The notes beneath the pieces were generated by a model that worked only from the letters and a program-made list of their open reading frames with translations, was not told where the DNA came from and made no database searches. A stretch of 64,000 bases of DNA, taken from Defluviitaleaceae bacterium (lineage in GTDB: Bacteria > Bacillota > Clostridia > Lachnospirales > WQUN01). Below are positions 18,401 to 27,467 of this stretch, piece by piece (positions within the stretch are counted from its first letter, which is position 1; each line of letters begins with the position of its first letter). The stretch spans positions 62,001-126,000 of the forward strand of contig WRDO01000004.1 of the NCBI GenBank assembly GCA_009779755.1. The letters run 5' to 3'. A program made the position numbers and the translations under genes.

Positions 18401-19431
18401 AATACTTCCTTTGCGGAACCATCCGCATTAAACAGCACGGGTGAACCCCAACTCCGCCAGCTTTTTCCGTCGTCCTTCGCCCAAAGGGTTACGCGGTCGA
18501 TATGCGCGGAAAACTCGACGTACATATCAAACAATGTTCCATACATCCCGATTTGCCGTTCGGCTTGTTCTTGCGTGAGGGGTACGGCGGGGTTCTCGCG
18601 GGAGCCGAAGGTTATATCCATTTCCGTTACCGCAAGCGTCGCCCCGGTTTTGATAAACCGCTCGATACTTTCCCGTACCCATGCCATATTCGTATTTTCG
18701 TTGCAATGGGCTTGCATCCCGATCCCTTCTATTAATAACCGACCGTCGTATTCGGTATGGTTGCGCCACGTCGCGTTGATATCCTCCACCATTTGTGCGA
18801 TGGCTTCGCGTTTCGTCGGGTATTCCTCGTTATATTCGTTGCAAAACAGCTTCGCGTGGGGGTCATACTTACGCGCGAAATAAAACGCGTCGAAGATATA
18901 ATCCCCGCTGTTTCCATATGCCAGATACCAATGCCCCACGGCATTTTTATTGTCCGTTTGGCCGCGCAGGTGGTCACGCCAGTTCCCCGTGAAAGGGATG
19001 TTGTCGTCCCTGAATACCTCATTAACTACGTCCCATGAATATATCCTTCCGCTGTAACGGCCCGCGTATGTTTTGATAAAGCCTTCCAGGTTTTTCTTCG
19101 CTTCGTCCCGTGAAAGGTGCGTACCGTCGGGGTTTCGGTTAAGCCACGGCGCGGACTGCCCGTGCCATACAAGGGTATGCCCGATCACCTTTAAACCCTT
19201 AACCGCCGCGTAATCCAACAGCTTATCCACTTCCTCAAAGCGGTATACGTCGGGCGCGCTTGTGACATGCACGGGCTTCATTATATTTTCGGCGGTTACG
19301 GCGTTGTAATGATGGTTAAACATATCCATCGTATTCGGGTCCTTTAATTCGTCGGGCGTTAGGATATTACCGAACAGGAAATGCTTTTCATATGTTTTGT
19401 ACAGCGACGGTAAGGTTAAGTCCCAATTCAT
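18364..19431 (-). CDS. GH10 endo-1,4-beta-xylanase, cytoplasmic
   Basis: The 355 residues are essentially a single GH10 TIM barrel without signal peptide. The acid/base Glu is E138 in WDVVNE and the nucleophile is E270 in VTEMDI; HTLVWH (85-90) and the GMQAH motif near 240 line the active site. Such single-domain cytoplasmic GH10 enzymes typically finish short xylo-oligosaccharides after import. AAGGAGG precedes the ATG. It fits with the secreted CBM22-GH10 enzyme at 38.4 kb and the importers between them. The gene's 3' end overlaps the convergent CotH gene. Confidence 0.95.
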   Translation of the reverse strand: MNWDLTLPSLYKTYEKHFLFGNILTPDELKDPNTMDMFNHHYNAVTAENIMKPVHVTSAPDVYRFEEVDKLLDYAAVKGLKVIGHTLVWHGQSAPWLNRNPDGTHLSRDEAKKNLEGFIKTYAGRYSGRIYSWDVVNEVFRDDNIPFTGNWRDHLRGQTDNKNAVGHWYLAYGNSGDYIFDAFYFARKYDPHAKLFCNEYNEEYPTKREAIAQMVEDINATWRNHTEYDGRLLIEGIGMQAHCNENTNMAWVRESIERFIKTGATLAVTEMDITFGSRENPAVPLTQEQAERQIGMYGTLFDMYVEFSAHIDRVTLWAKDDGKSWRSWGSPVLFNADGSAKEVFHRVISASSTTP

Positions 19432-19460
19432 TTTTTATCCTCCTTGGTTTTTGTTGTTTT

Positions 19461-19490
19461 ATTTTACCATATAATAACACAATATGTAAA
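19461..19490 (-). promoter_or_regulatory. Sigma-A-type promoter for cytoplasmic xylanase
   Basis: Read on the minus strand, TTTACA (19490-19485) and TAAAAT (19466-19461) are 18 bases apart, about 30 bases upstream of the ATG. The -35 overlaps the T-tract of the preceding terminator. Confidence 0.55.
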
Positions 19491-19530
19491 AATAACCCCG
19501 CAAAACAGACAAGGTCTGCGTTGCGGGGTT
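19485..19530 (-). terminator. Intrinsic terminator after the lipoprotein gene
   Basis: AACCCCGCAA (19494-19503) pairs perfectly with TTGCGGGGTT (19521-19530). An inner CAGAC/GTCTG stem and, on the minus strand, a following TTATTTTTA tract complete it. It lies 40 bases after the stop of the 397-residue lipoprotein gene. Confidence 0.9.
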
Positions 19531-19570
19531 TGATTTTATTACGGTAACGGGTTAATAAACTATAACGTTA

Positions 19571-20764
19571 TCAGTCCAGTTCCCATTCAACCAGCGTTGC
19601 TGTAACGTTTCCTCCGGGGCCGTCAAGGAGTTCGACCTTCATGGAGTGGGCAAACCAGTCGTTGCTGCCCCATTGCCCGCGAAGAACGATATTGCCGGTA
19701 AGCTCGTCATAACCTTGGCTGCCGTCAAGCGTAATTTCCAAGACCAACGTGTATCTGCCGTCTTCTTGGTACCAACGTACGCCGTCATCTTCACCGAAGA
19801 AGTGCGCGGGGATTACGGTCGCTACTTCACCCGGACGAACGGGATGATCGTTAACGATGGCGCCGTCGCCGGCGGGGTAGTTACCGAAATCTTCGTCCTT
19901 GGTCCAACGCACGCGCCAGCCTGCGGAACCCGTGGATTCCACATCATAGGTAATGCGGATGGTAGAGCCTGCTTCGGGAACAAATGCCCGTGCGCCTGTC
20001 ATGTTGCTTGCGGCAAACGGCCATGTATGGAGGCCCCTGCCGATGATAATGTCAAGACGGCTTCCTTGGCTGCCGTGAATGGGTGCAAATGACGCGTGGA
20101 CACCTGTTTCTTCTTCGCCCGCGCGGCGTACGATAACTTCATGGATGATAAGGTCGGGGCCTTCGTTTGCGGTCAGGCGAAGGTGCCTGCGGCCACCGGT
20201 GATTTCCGCATCGGTGATGACATAACGCAATTCAAAGTCTCCGTCTGTTTCATAAGACGCCAGCAAACCGTGCGGTGCGTCCGCTTGGGCGATTCTTGCT
20301 TGACCGCCGCCCACGATGTGACCGCGGTAGATGATTACATAGTCATGATTTTCGATATCCCAGTCAAACGCTGTGGTTACCAAGTCAAGGGCGTACCAGT
20401 TGTTGGCACGGTTAGCGATTACAATAGAAGGCCCTGCTTCTATTTCATACTCGGGACCGCCTGCCGAAGAAAGGTAGTCGGAGTCGTTAACCGCACTTTC
20501 GCCCCATGCACCTACCTGCACATTGGGATCCAATGTAAGTTGATACACAATACCCGCCGGGAAGCTGAACGGCTCCGGTGTGGGCTCCGGTGTGGGTTCC
20601 GGTGTGGGCTCCGGCGTGGGAGCGGGAGTGGGTGCAGGTGTTGCCGTGGGTGCCGGGGTGGGCGTTGCCTCCGGTTCCGCATTACGCCCGCAGGAGGTTA
20701 CGGCTAACAGCCCAAAGGCCAGCACGAAAGCCATAACCAGTGTTAAAAGTGTTTTCTTGCGCAT
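19571..20764 (-). CDS. Lipoprotein with Pro-Thr linker, probable carbohydrate-binding
   Basis: 397 residues. A lipoprotein signal peptide ends in LAVTSC (Cys25). Residues about 30-66 are a Thr-Pro-rich linker of TPAP and TPEP units. Two beta-rich regions follow (about 70-215 and 220-397) that look like jelly-roll carbohydrate-binding modules, and no catalytic motif is visible. The first region has the look of modules found beside xylanases (NRANNWYALDL; GGGQARIAQA), but I cannot name a CBM family. It is monocistronic, between a strong promoter with a palindrome and a strong terminator. This suggests a highly expressed, regulated surface-anchored sugar-binding protein. Confidence 0.75.
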   Translation of the reverse strand: MRKKTLLTLVMAFVLAFGLLAVTSCGRNAEPEATPTPAPTATPAPTPAPTPEPTPEPTPEPTPEPFSFPAGIVYQLTLDPNVQVGAWGESAVNDSDYLSSAGGPEYEIEAGPSIVIANRANNWYALDLVTTAFDWDIENHDYVIIYRGHIVGGGQARIAQADAPHGLLASYETDGDFELRYVITDAEITGGRRHLRLTANEGPDLIIHEVIVRRAGEEETGVHASFAPIHGSQGSRLDIIIGRGLHTWPFAASNMTGARAFVPEAGSTIRITYDVESTGSAGWRVRWTKDEDFGNYPAGDGAIVNDHPVRPGEVATVIPAHFFGEDDGVRWYQEDGRYTLVLEITLDGSQGYDELTGNIVLRGQWGSNDWFAHSMKVELLDGPGGNVTATLVEWELD

Positions 20765-20795
20765 GTTACTTCTCCTCTCGGTTTTTTATGTTGTT

Positions 20796-20822
20796 ATCTC
20801 AATAGTTAATATCTATTGAGAT
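20796..20822. promoter_or_regulatory. Perfect palindrome near +1, operator or 5'-UTR hairpin
   Basis: ATCTCAATAG (20796-20805) and CTATTGAGAT (20813-20822) form 10-base arms around a 7-base AT spacer. They sit right downstream of the -10 box of the lipoprotein promoter. The position suits a repressor operator, or a hairpin at the very 5' end of the mRNA. Confidence 0.6.
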
Positions 20823-20831
20823 TTCGGTCAA

Positions 20832-20860
20832 ATTATACAAATCATAATGGCTTTTGTCAA
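20832..20860 (-). promoter_or_regulatory. Consensus sigma-A promoter for the lipoprotein gene
   Basis: On the minus strand TTGACA (20860-20855) and TATAAT (20837-20832) are separated by exactly 17 bases. Both hexamers are perfect. A second TTGACA lies about 15 bases further upstream. Confidence 0.9.
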
Positions 20861-20888
20861 AATATTTTTGTCAATTTTGATTAATAAA

Positions 20889-22364
20889 TCATCTTCCGCC
20901 GATAAGGGCGTTGGCACGGGCGATATTTTCGTTCCATACCTGCTGTGCTTCTTCTACAATTACAGCCGCACCCCACAATCCGCCTTCTGGGGGACCGCGC
21001 CATACACGCCACGCAAAGGTTTCACCCATTTGGATGTTGCCCGGCAGTATGCGGTACACACGGGTACGCAACCAATCGGGGTTACGTGTCCATTGCGCCA
21101 TGGTTTCCGTTACACTTCGGGGGTCATGGAAGCGTGCGAATTCCCCGATCATCCAATCGTCCTCGTCGCCGTCGGGCAACGGGCTGTTCCACAAGCCAAG
21201 GGCAAACATGATGTCATCCACTTCATCGGGGCTGAATACGTGGGGGATAGCCACAAAGTTACCGCCGTTAAAGCCGCCCATGTAGCCGTCCGTCCACGGC
21301 GCGGAGGGCCCGCGCGGGAAGGCAACCCAACCCCACGGGTCGGATACCGAAATATCGCCGATGATATGCGAAAGACCGGGGCGCATGGCACCGTGACCCG
21401 CGTTAAACGCTTCTATGAAATAGTTCCATTCGTCCGTACCGAAGTCGTCCTCCAAGGATGCAAGCATTTCTTCGCGCACCTGCACCATAAGTTCCAACAC
21501 TTCAAATACTTCCGTGGAGGTGGTGTTGTTCACGAAAAATCCCGTCGTGGGGTCGATCCCCGCTAAGTCCGCGTTGTTGGAGGACAGCGCCAACTCAAAC
21601 ATATCCGCATGGAAACCCAATATGGGCCATATGGTTATGTTGCCTTCCGCGTCAAATTGTTGTACTTGACGCGCTACACGCAGGAAGTTATCCCATGTCC
21701 AAGTGTTGTTTGCTTGCAATTGGAACAGGTAATCCCCGGGTAGTCCCGCTTCTTCGAACAGGCGCATGTTAAACGCAATACCGCCGGAGGTAAAGGTCTC
21801 CGTGCTGAAGCCATGGGGTGAACCGCCGCGCATGGACAAGTCAATATGCCCGCGCTGCCAGTTAACCTCCGGGAAGCGCTCAAAGTGTTCCATGGACATA
21901 GGCGCAAACGCGCCGTCGGCGTTTAATGCCAGGAACCAACTGGGTTCCAACATCATTACTTGGTATTCACGGCTGCCGGTAGCCAGCAAATCGGGGAAAA
22001 GGTCGCGGGCCGTGTTCCAGTTACCTACGCGTACGTTGCGGATGCGGAAGTTATGCTTTTGCTCCAACTCCCTGCGGTTTTCCCACACCATACGGTCCAT
22101 AATGCCGGCATTCGCATAATTAAAGGTTTCCGTACAGTCATCATTCCACCAGTTGGCGATTAAAATTTCTATACCGCCAAGGTCGCGTGGGGGGGGAGTA
22201 GCCACCGGCTGCGGTGTCGCTTCCGCGGAGGTGGCGGGTGTCGGCGCGGGGGTGGGTGTCGGGTCGTTGGGTTCGTTGCTGCTTCCCCCGCCACATGCCG
22301 TAACGAAAGCAAAAGCAAACGCCAACAATACAACGGTAAGCGCTAATTTCAATTTTCTACTCAT
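20889..22364 (-). CDS. Sugar ABC transporter substrate-binding lipoprotein (family 1)
   Basis: 491 residues. A lipobox, FVTAC (Cys24), is followed by a Thr/Pro-rich linker to about residue 55 and a solute-binding-protein family-1 fold. The fold segments include EVNWQRGHIDLS, GIAFNMRLFEEAGLP and WTWDNFLRVARQ, the last being the usual lobe-crossing signature. It captures an oligosaccharide outside and delivers it to the two permeases encoded just upstream in the same run (22426-24322). AAAGGAG precedes the ATG. No cognate ATPase is in the window. It is the last gene of the 18-kb minus-strand run. Confidence 0.92.
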   Translation of the reverse strand: MSRKLKLALTVVLLAFAFAFVTACGGGSSNEPNDPTPTPAPTPATSAEATPQPVATPPPRDLGGIEILIANWWNDDCTETFNYANAGIMDRMVWENRRELEQKHNFRIRNVRVGNWNTARDLFPDLLATGSREYQVMMLEPSWFLALNADGAFAPMSMEHFERFPEVNWQRGHIDLSMRGGSPHGFSTETFTSGGIAFNMRLFEEAGLPGDYLFQLQANNTWTWDNFLRVARQVQQFDAEGNITIWPILGFHADMFELALSSNNADLAGIDPTTGFFVNNTTSTEVFEVLELMVQVREEMLASLEDDFGTDEWNYFIEAFNAGHGAMRPGLSHIIGDISVSDPWGWVAFPRGPSAPWTDGYMGGFNGGNFVAIPHVFSPDEVDDIMFALGLWNSPLPDGDEDDWMIGEFARFHDPRSVTETMAQWTRNPDWLRTRVYRILPGNIQMGETFAWRVWRGPPEGGLWGAAVIVEEAQQVWNENIARANALIGGR

Positions 22365-22425
22365 TCTTTGTCTCCTTTCTTATTTGTTTTTATTTATTAT
22401 AAAACCGCTCGGTCCGGTTTATAAC

Positions 22426-23421
22426 CTACATTTTTATACCGCTTTGCCCTATGCTTTCCACAAAATAACGTTGCGCAAACAAGTACACGACTATTATAGG
22501 TGCAATACCCAACAATACGCCAACGGAAATCATTACCTCCACCAATGCGATGGGTGCCAATGATAGGCCGCCTTCCGCCGCACCGATCGATACGATATAC
22601 CAGAAAGCGAAATAATCACCCAACCCCGCTATTTGCTCCGCCATCACCCCAAAGCTGCGCAGGAACATACTCGAATAAAAGCCGTCCGTCCATTGCCAAA
22701 CAAAGGCGAACAGGAAGCACGACATTAAAACGGGTACGGCATCGGGCAGCATGATTTGTATGAAGGTACGCAGCTTGCCGCAGCCGTCCACCCACGCAGC
22801 CTCCTCCAGCTCCTTGGGCATATTACGGAAATATTGCCGCAGAATAAAGATATACAAGCCGTTGCGCAAGCCCATCGCCGTTACGGACAACAGCGTATAA
22901 CCTTGCAGGGTATCCAGCAGATTGACGGAACCCCCCGTAAACAACGGTATAATCCCGAATAATTCGAAGAAGCGGAAGTTAATGAACATAGCGGAGCGCA
23001 GGATATGGGGCGGTATCAATATCGTAATCATCACGCATACGAACCAAAAACGCTTAAGCGGGAAATCGAAGCGGGCAAAACCGTACGCTACCAGCGTACA
23101 CGCGGCGACTTGCAATAAGGACATGCTGAAGGTAATCGCCAGCGTACGCCACAAGGATTGCCAGTAGTCCATAAGCTCCAAACCCAAGCGGAAGTGATCC
23201 AAAGTGGGGAAACGCGGGATAGCCAGTACTGTTGGGTCAAACAGGTCGTCACGGCTCATGATCGTGTTCGAAAATTGGTGAAACAACGGTTGTAATACCA
23301 AAAAGCACAGGCCGAACAGCAAAATGACCATGAAAATATTACCCAGCACACGGCTTACGTCGCGGCGCAGCAGGTAGCCGTCGGTGGCGGTATTACGTTC
23401 CCAATACGTCCGTTTAGTCAT
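22426..23421 (-). CDS. Sugar ABC permease, MalG type
   Basis: 331 residues with six predicted membrane helices. The EAA loop (EEAAWVDGCG...FIQIMLPDAVPVL, about 204-231) is the ATPase docking site of MalG-type permeases. Its first 8 bases overlap the upstream permease gene, so the two are co-translated. With the MalF-type partner and the binding protein it makes one importer lacking an ATPase. Confidence 0.93.
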   Translation of the reverse strand: MTKRTYWERNTATDGYLLRRDVSRVLGNIFMVILLFGLCFLVLQPLFHQFSNTIMSRDDLFDPTVLAIPRFPTLDHFRLGLELMDYWQSLWRTLAITFSMSLLQVAACTLVAYGFARFDFPLKRFWFVCVMITILIPPHILRSAMFINFRFFELFGIIPLFTGGSVNLLDTLQGYTLLSVTAMGLRNGLYIFILRQYFRNMPKELEEAAWVDGCGKLRTFIQIMLPDAVPVLMSCFLFAFVWQWTDGFYSSMFLRSFGVMAEQIAGLGDYFAFWYIVSIGAAEGGLSLAPIALVEVMISVGVLLGIAPIIVVYLFAQRYFVESIGQSGIKM

Positions 23422-24322
23422 AATAGTACACCAGCCTCGAGATTAGGAATCCGACTATGGCTAAAACCAAAGCGATTACGGTGAAGTAGATCATTGCGAT
23501 GGCGGAACCGAAACCGAATTCGCGCCACCGGTTGACGACGATGTCTATCATTTCCATAATTTCACCGTCGGTGCGGTTCATAAAATCCACGATGGAATAG
23601 ATGACCACGACCAAAATCATGGGGCTGATCATCGGGAAGGTAATCTTCCAAAAATTTTCCCAACCCGTCGCGCCTTCTATACTGGAGGCTTCGTAAATGC
23701 TGGGGTTGATGGTTTGCAAGCCCGCAAGGAAGATAACGATCTGTATCCCGCTTGCCATGGCTATGGTGTATATCTGATTCACCACGGCCAGGATATATTC
23801 GATAAACCCTTCCCCGATACCCGCGCCAAACTCCGCCACGAGTATACTCTCGATAACGCCGGTGACACTCGAACGCATGGTGTTCGCGTTTTGTATCTGC
23901 TCGGATACAAGGCTGAGGAGCGAATTGTTTGTTTCTATGCCCACCAATACGCCGCTGGCCAAGATAACGGGCAAGAAAAAAACCGCCCGCACGAAACCAC
24001 GCCCCGGGAACGTCTTGTTGAGCAGCACGGCGATAAACAGGCTGAATATCAGCACGGGTAATACCAACAGCCCCATGGAGATAAGCTCAGCCACGAGGTA
24101 CTGCGTAAAGTCGTTGTCTACGAGTAAGGCCCTTTGGATATTAGCCAGCCCCGCCCATACCATGGAAAACTCATCGTTCGCGAAGTCCACGGTTACCGTG
24201 GAGAACGCCATGCGTATGTTTTGGTACAGCGGATAGGCCATAAACGCAAGGAAGCCCAACACAAAGGGAGCGATAAATAAGTAACCCGCGATTGCGTTTT
24301 TGCCGCGCATTGTAAGTTTCAC
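23414..24322 (-). CDS. Sugar ABC permease, MalF type
   Basis: 302 residues with six predicted helices and an EAA-type loop near residue 215 (YEASSIEGATG...FPMISP). The Glu-for-Asp change in the usual DGA is a small departure. It ends overlapping the MalG-type gene and begins 3 bases after the DUF5696 gene ends, so all are one transcript. Confidence 0.92.
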   Translation of the reverse strand: MKLTMRGKNAIAGYLFIAPFVLGFLAFMAYPLYQNIRMAFSTVTVDFANDEFSMVWAGLANIQRALLVDNDFTQYLVAELISMGLLVLPVLIFSLFIAVLLNKTFPGRGFVRAVFFLPVILASGVLVGIETNNSLLSLVSEQIQNANTMRSSVTGVIESILVAEFGAGIGEGFIEYILAVVNQIYTIAMASGIQIVIFLAGLQTINPSIYEASSIEGATGWENFWKITFPMISPMILVVVIYSIVDFMNRTDGEIMEMIDIVVNRWREFGFGSAIAMIYFTVIALVLAIVGFLISRLVYYYD

Positions 24323-24325
24323 GTC

Positions 24326-26803
24326 CTACCCCCTCACTACCAAGTAACGTTCCGCGGGGACAAATACCGTGCCGTTAAAGTCCGCCATGGTAGTATTTAC
24401 ATATACCCGTGTGCCGTCCTCGTATACGGTGACCGTAACGCCGGTACGGCACAATATTTGATGATCGATTATCAATTGATTATACAAATGGCCGAAATCC
24501 GCCGCGTGACGCTGATACAATTCATCGGCGACGCCCACCCAACGGCCGAACTCGTTGGAAAAATACCTGCGATAACGTGAAACTTGCAAGTCAGCCGTGG
24601 GCGCATCCATAAAGCTGAAGAACAACGACGCCCCGCTTTCTACGGTGTTAAGCAAATGATGGGAATAATCCTCCGCCAAATTGATCGGCCGCCCCGCGAA
24701 GGGGACAAGCCCGTGCAATACAATGGCATAAAAGGGTACGTGCATACTCGTTACGTTAAAGTTTTGGTCCGTCAGCGGCATACCCGTTATCACGTCGGCG
24801 AAGGGTACACCGTAGGAAAAACCGTAGTTCAACCATACGCCCGTACCCCGATCCGACAGCTCCCGCAACAAATCAACGCGCATATGCATACTCGCCTCGC
24901 GGCTGACGTGGCGGTCTTCGTGGAAGTCACCCGCCAACGCGCTCGCCATGGAGCGGAACGCTATGTTATTGACACCCGAATCAGCGGCGTCGTTTACAAA
25001 ATTACGCGCCGTATTGATCATAAATTCCGGGCGGGCTACGATAATCGGGTCCGACATTACGGACATCGCGCCCAACTGGCCGAAGTATACCGGCGAAAAG
25101 CCGTTATGCTCCATACGGCTGCGGTTCGCTTGGCGGGCGGCGTCACGGTTGGGCGAAAAACCGTTGAACCATCGGTTGCCGCGCATAAACATAAAATCGC
25201 CTTCGATGTAAAAATGATAACCCAACACGGACGCCGTGTTTAACATATTGTCAAACGCGCGGCGATTGCCCAATTGGCGTATCCTGTTAAACCCGGTAGG
25301 GATTTCGTGGTCGATGGACTTATTGTGCGCGCCGCGCATTTGTATGTGCAGGTTGCTCCAACCCTTGGCCGCCATGGTCGTCATCATATCCGTCGTTTCG
25401 TTAAAGCTCGTGAGCGCAAAAGGTCTGTCCACAGGGAATCCCAACAAATGCTGCGGGGTAAGCGCGGCACCCAGCACCTCCACCACGGCGGTTACGGGAG
25501 CGTCCACGCGGTCGTTAAATTGCGGGAAACGCGCTTGTAAAAAATCACGGAAGGCGTGCGCCATACCCACGTAACCGGGTGTGGATGTAACCGTATACCG
25601 TATGACGATCTGTTCGCCGGGCGGCAGCTCCCATTCGTGCATCAATAATCTGTCGCCCGTACGCCCGGCCACATCCAGCGCCGCGCCGTGCAACAGGCGG
25701 AAAGTGGGATGCACGCGGTTCCACGGCGCGCGCATTCCGGCAGGTTCCGCATGTACGGACGCATAGGACGCGCCTTCGTCTATGATGGCGGCAAAAGTCG
25801 CGCCGTTGCGGTATACGCCGAACACCGGGAAAGCCGCGCGGTTGTCGCGTATCAGCATCGTACGCATAATGGCTTCGTCCCACCCGTACACGCGGCTCGT
25901 GAAGGGGTTTTGGTTGCCCCGCACCGTATCAAAAAACATCAGGGAACCGGAGCCGTCGGGCAGGAACAGGTAGCCGTCGTCTGTTGCGTGGCCCGCGCCG
26001 AAATACGGCATTACGGTAAGGTGGGTGGGCATAAACGCGGGGTGGTAATTGATTTCGTCGAAGGGAATCGTGACCAGCATAGCGTTGTCTTCCAAAGTAA
26101 AGCGCATCGTCACGTTAAACGCGGCTTGGTCGATTTCCGTAACCAAACCGAAGTAAGCCATGTCCGCTACCCAGTCATCGTAGGTGTAACCCGCCTCCGC
26201 CAATATATCCTGCACCATACCCCGCAGTGCGGAGGGGATATCTTCTCTCAGGGTGTAAATTTTTACGCCTTCATCGTTGATGCTGTCGCTGTATATATTT
26301 AACACTTGTAAACGGTCGCGTCTGGCCATTTCGTCAAGGAATACATAAAACCGCTCGGCGTAGACAGCGTCGGGTATATGAAAGACTTCCATGATATTAC
26401 CGATGGTGAAATACACCTCTATACCGTTGTCCACAACGGCTTGCGTAAAAGTACCCCCGCGTACGGAAAAACGGTAGGCATCCTCCGTCCATGTACTGCT
26501 GGAACGGTTTTGGTATTCCATAAGAAGGAGGGACTGCATATAAAAACGTTCGATGGCGGCGGATTCGTTGCAATCGGACGCGCCCTCGGGCGTAGAGCGG
26601 AAGATGCGCCCCGTGGAAAGCTCGGTCAATACAATTTCCGCCGTTGCCGTCAGGAAATCCAATTGCAATATACCGTTATTGATGGTGATTACGGGCGGGG
26701 CGTTGGGGTCTTGCCGATGCGTGATGACTTCGCCACCGGCCCGTTCGCGCAGAGCACAGGAAGAAAGGAACAGGAGCAGGAATATAAACAATAAATATTT
26801 CAA
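24326..26803 (-). CDS. DUF5696-type lipoprotein
   Basis: 825 residues. The start is TTG with a strong GGAGGGG site. A short lipoprotein signal ends at SSC (Cys16). The rest is a long extracytoplasmic region: a beta-rich N-terminal half (about 30-340), a segment with DDGYLFLPDGSGSLMFFD near 285, and an alpha/beta C-terminal half reminiscent of a TIM-barrel (about 440-750). I recognise the overall protein as the DUF5696 type found in Bacillota sugar-transport clusters. No function is known. The barrel-like half would fit a degenerate or unrecognised glycoside hydrolase. It sits between permease genes, next to Yip1-type and NHL-type genes. Confidence 0.7.
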   Translation of the reverse strand: MKYLLFIFLLLFLSSCALRERAGGEVITHRQDPNAPPVITINNGILQLDFLTATAEIVLTELSTGRIFRSTPEGASDCNESAAIERFYMQSLLLMEYQNRSSSTWTEDAYRFSVRGGTFTQAVVDNGIEVYFTIGNIMEVFHIPDAVYAERFYVFLDEMARRDRLQVLNIYSDSINDEGVKIYTLREDIPSALRGMVQDILAEAGYTYDDWVADMAYFGLVTEIDQAAFNVTMRFTLEDNAMLVTIPFDEINYHPAFMPTHLTVMPYFGAGHATDDGYLFLPDGSGSLMFFDTVRGNQNPFTSRVYGWDEAIMRTMLIRDNRAAFPVFGVYRNGATFAAIIDEGASYASVHAEPAGMRAPWNRVHPTFRLLHGAALDVAGRTGDRLLMHEWELPPGEQIVIRYTVTSTPGYVGMAHAFRDFLQARFPQFNDRVDAPVTAVVEVLGAALTPQHLLGFPVDRPFALTSFNETTDMMTTMAAKGWSNLHIQMRGAHNKSIDHEIPTGFNRIRQLGNRRAFDNMLNTASVLGYHFYIEGDFMFMRGNRWFNGFSPNRDAARQANRSRMEHNGFSPVYFGQLGAMSVMSDPIIVARPEFMINTARNFVNDAADSGVNNIAFRSMASALAGDFHEDRHVSREASMHMRVDLLRELSDRGTGVWLNYGFSYGVPFADVITGMPLTDQNFNVTSMHVPFYAIVLHGLVPFAGRPINLAEDYSHHLLNTVESGASLFFSFMDAPTADLQVSRYRRYFSNEFGRWVGVADELYQRHAADFGHLYNQLIIDHQILCRTGVTVTVYEDGTRVYVNTTMADFNGTVFVPAERYLVVRG

Positions 26804-26804
26804 G

Positions 26805-27467
26805 CTATCCCCTCCTTATCCTGAATACGGCTTCTTGTGCTATGGAGTAAAAATACGCGGCGCCGTCGCTGACCACGGCAAAAAACATAATGAATATGAA
26901 AACCATGACCCCGATGGCGAAAAGCGACAGAATGGTGGTCAATATGGCTTTGGAAAAGCTGTATTCGTGTATTTCCTTCATGGCGCACAGCAGCAGGAGT
27001 ACAAACCATAAAGTACCTATGTGGGTCGTCATCTGGTGGATCATACCCTCGCTGTAGGTAATGACATGGCTGACGGGTACCAACACGGCATTGATGATGA
27101 TTTGGGGTACCATGGCATATGCGTAACCCATGTATATATGTGAAATCTTACCCTTGCCGTCGAACAGCGTAGTCAAGCACCAGTTGGCTACGGAAAAAAG
27201 CACGATGGGGATCACCATTTGCCCAAGCACCCACCACGCGCTGAACACCTCCATGTTTATGTTAATGAACTGGAAGTTGGTAAGCACAAGACGCATTATC
27301 TGCACAATAACGGCTATAGCTAAAATCGTATGCGCGGCTGCCATGCTTCCGCGTTTTTCGTGTATCAAATCCCAAAAACCGTCCAGCGGGCGTCGCATGG
27401 TGTACAAGGAGAAACGCAGAGCGCGCAAATACGCGTACCAATCAAAACGGGTCAGTCTTGCGGTCAT
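26805..27467 (-). CDS. Yip1-family integral membrane protein
   Basis: 220 residues with five predicted helices and a short cytoplasmic N-terminus (YAYLRALRFSLYTMRRP...GFWDLIHEKRGS), which is the Yip1-domain pattern. It starts with an ATGA overlap on the NHL-protein gene and ends one base before the DUF5696 start. Bacterial Yip1 proteins have no settled function. The tight linkage suggests a membrane partner for the NHL/TPR protein or the lipoprotein. Confidence 0.75.
   Translation of the reverse strand: MTARLTRFDWYAYLRALRFSLYTMRRPLDGFWDLIHEKRGSMAAAHTILAIAVIVQIMRLVLTNFQFININMEVFSAWWVLGQMVIPIVLFSVANWCLTTLFDGKGKISHIYMGYAYAMVPQIIINAVLVPVSHVITYSEGMIHQMTTHIGTLWFVLLLLCAMKEIHEYSFSKAILTTILSLFAIGVMVFIFIMFFAVVSDGAAYFYSIAQEAVFRIRRG

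Noticed and set aside
20570..20660. Direct-repeat-like stretch of short units, and a Gly/Val/Ser-rich + strand frame over it
   Set aside because: It encodes the Thr-Pro linker of the minus-strand lipoprotein; the units are codon repeats without spacers, so it is not a CRISPR, and the + strand frame is antisense low complexity.
24584..26794. Long + strand frames of 100-220 residues opposite the DUF5696 gene
   Set aside because: They have basic, low-complexity composition, no ribosome sites and no recognisable domains, as expected for complements of a GC-rich gene.
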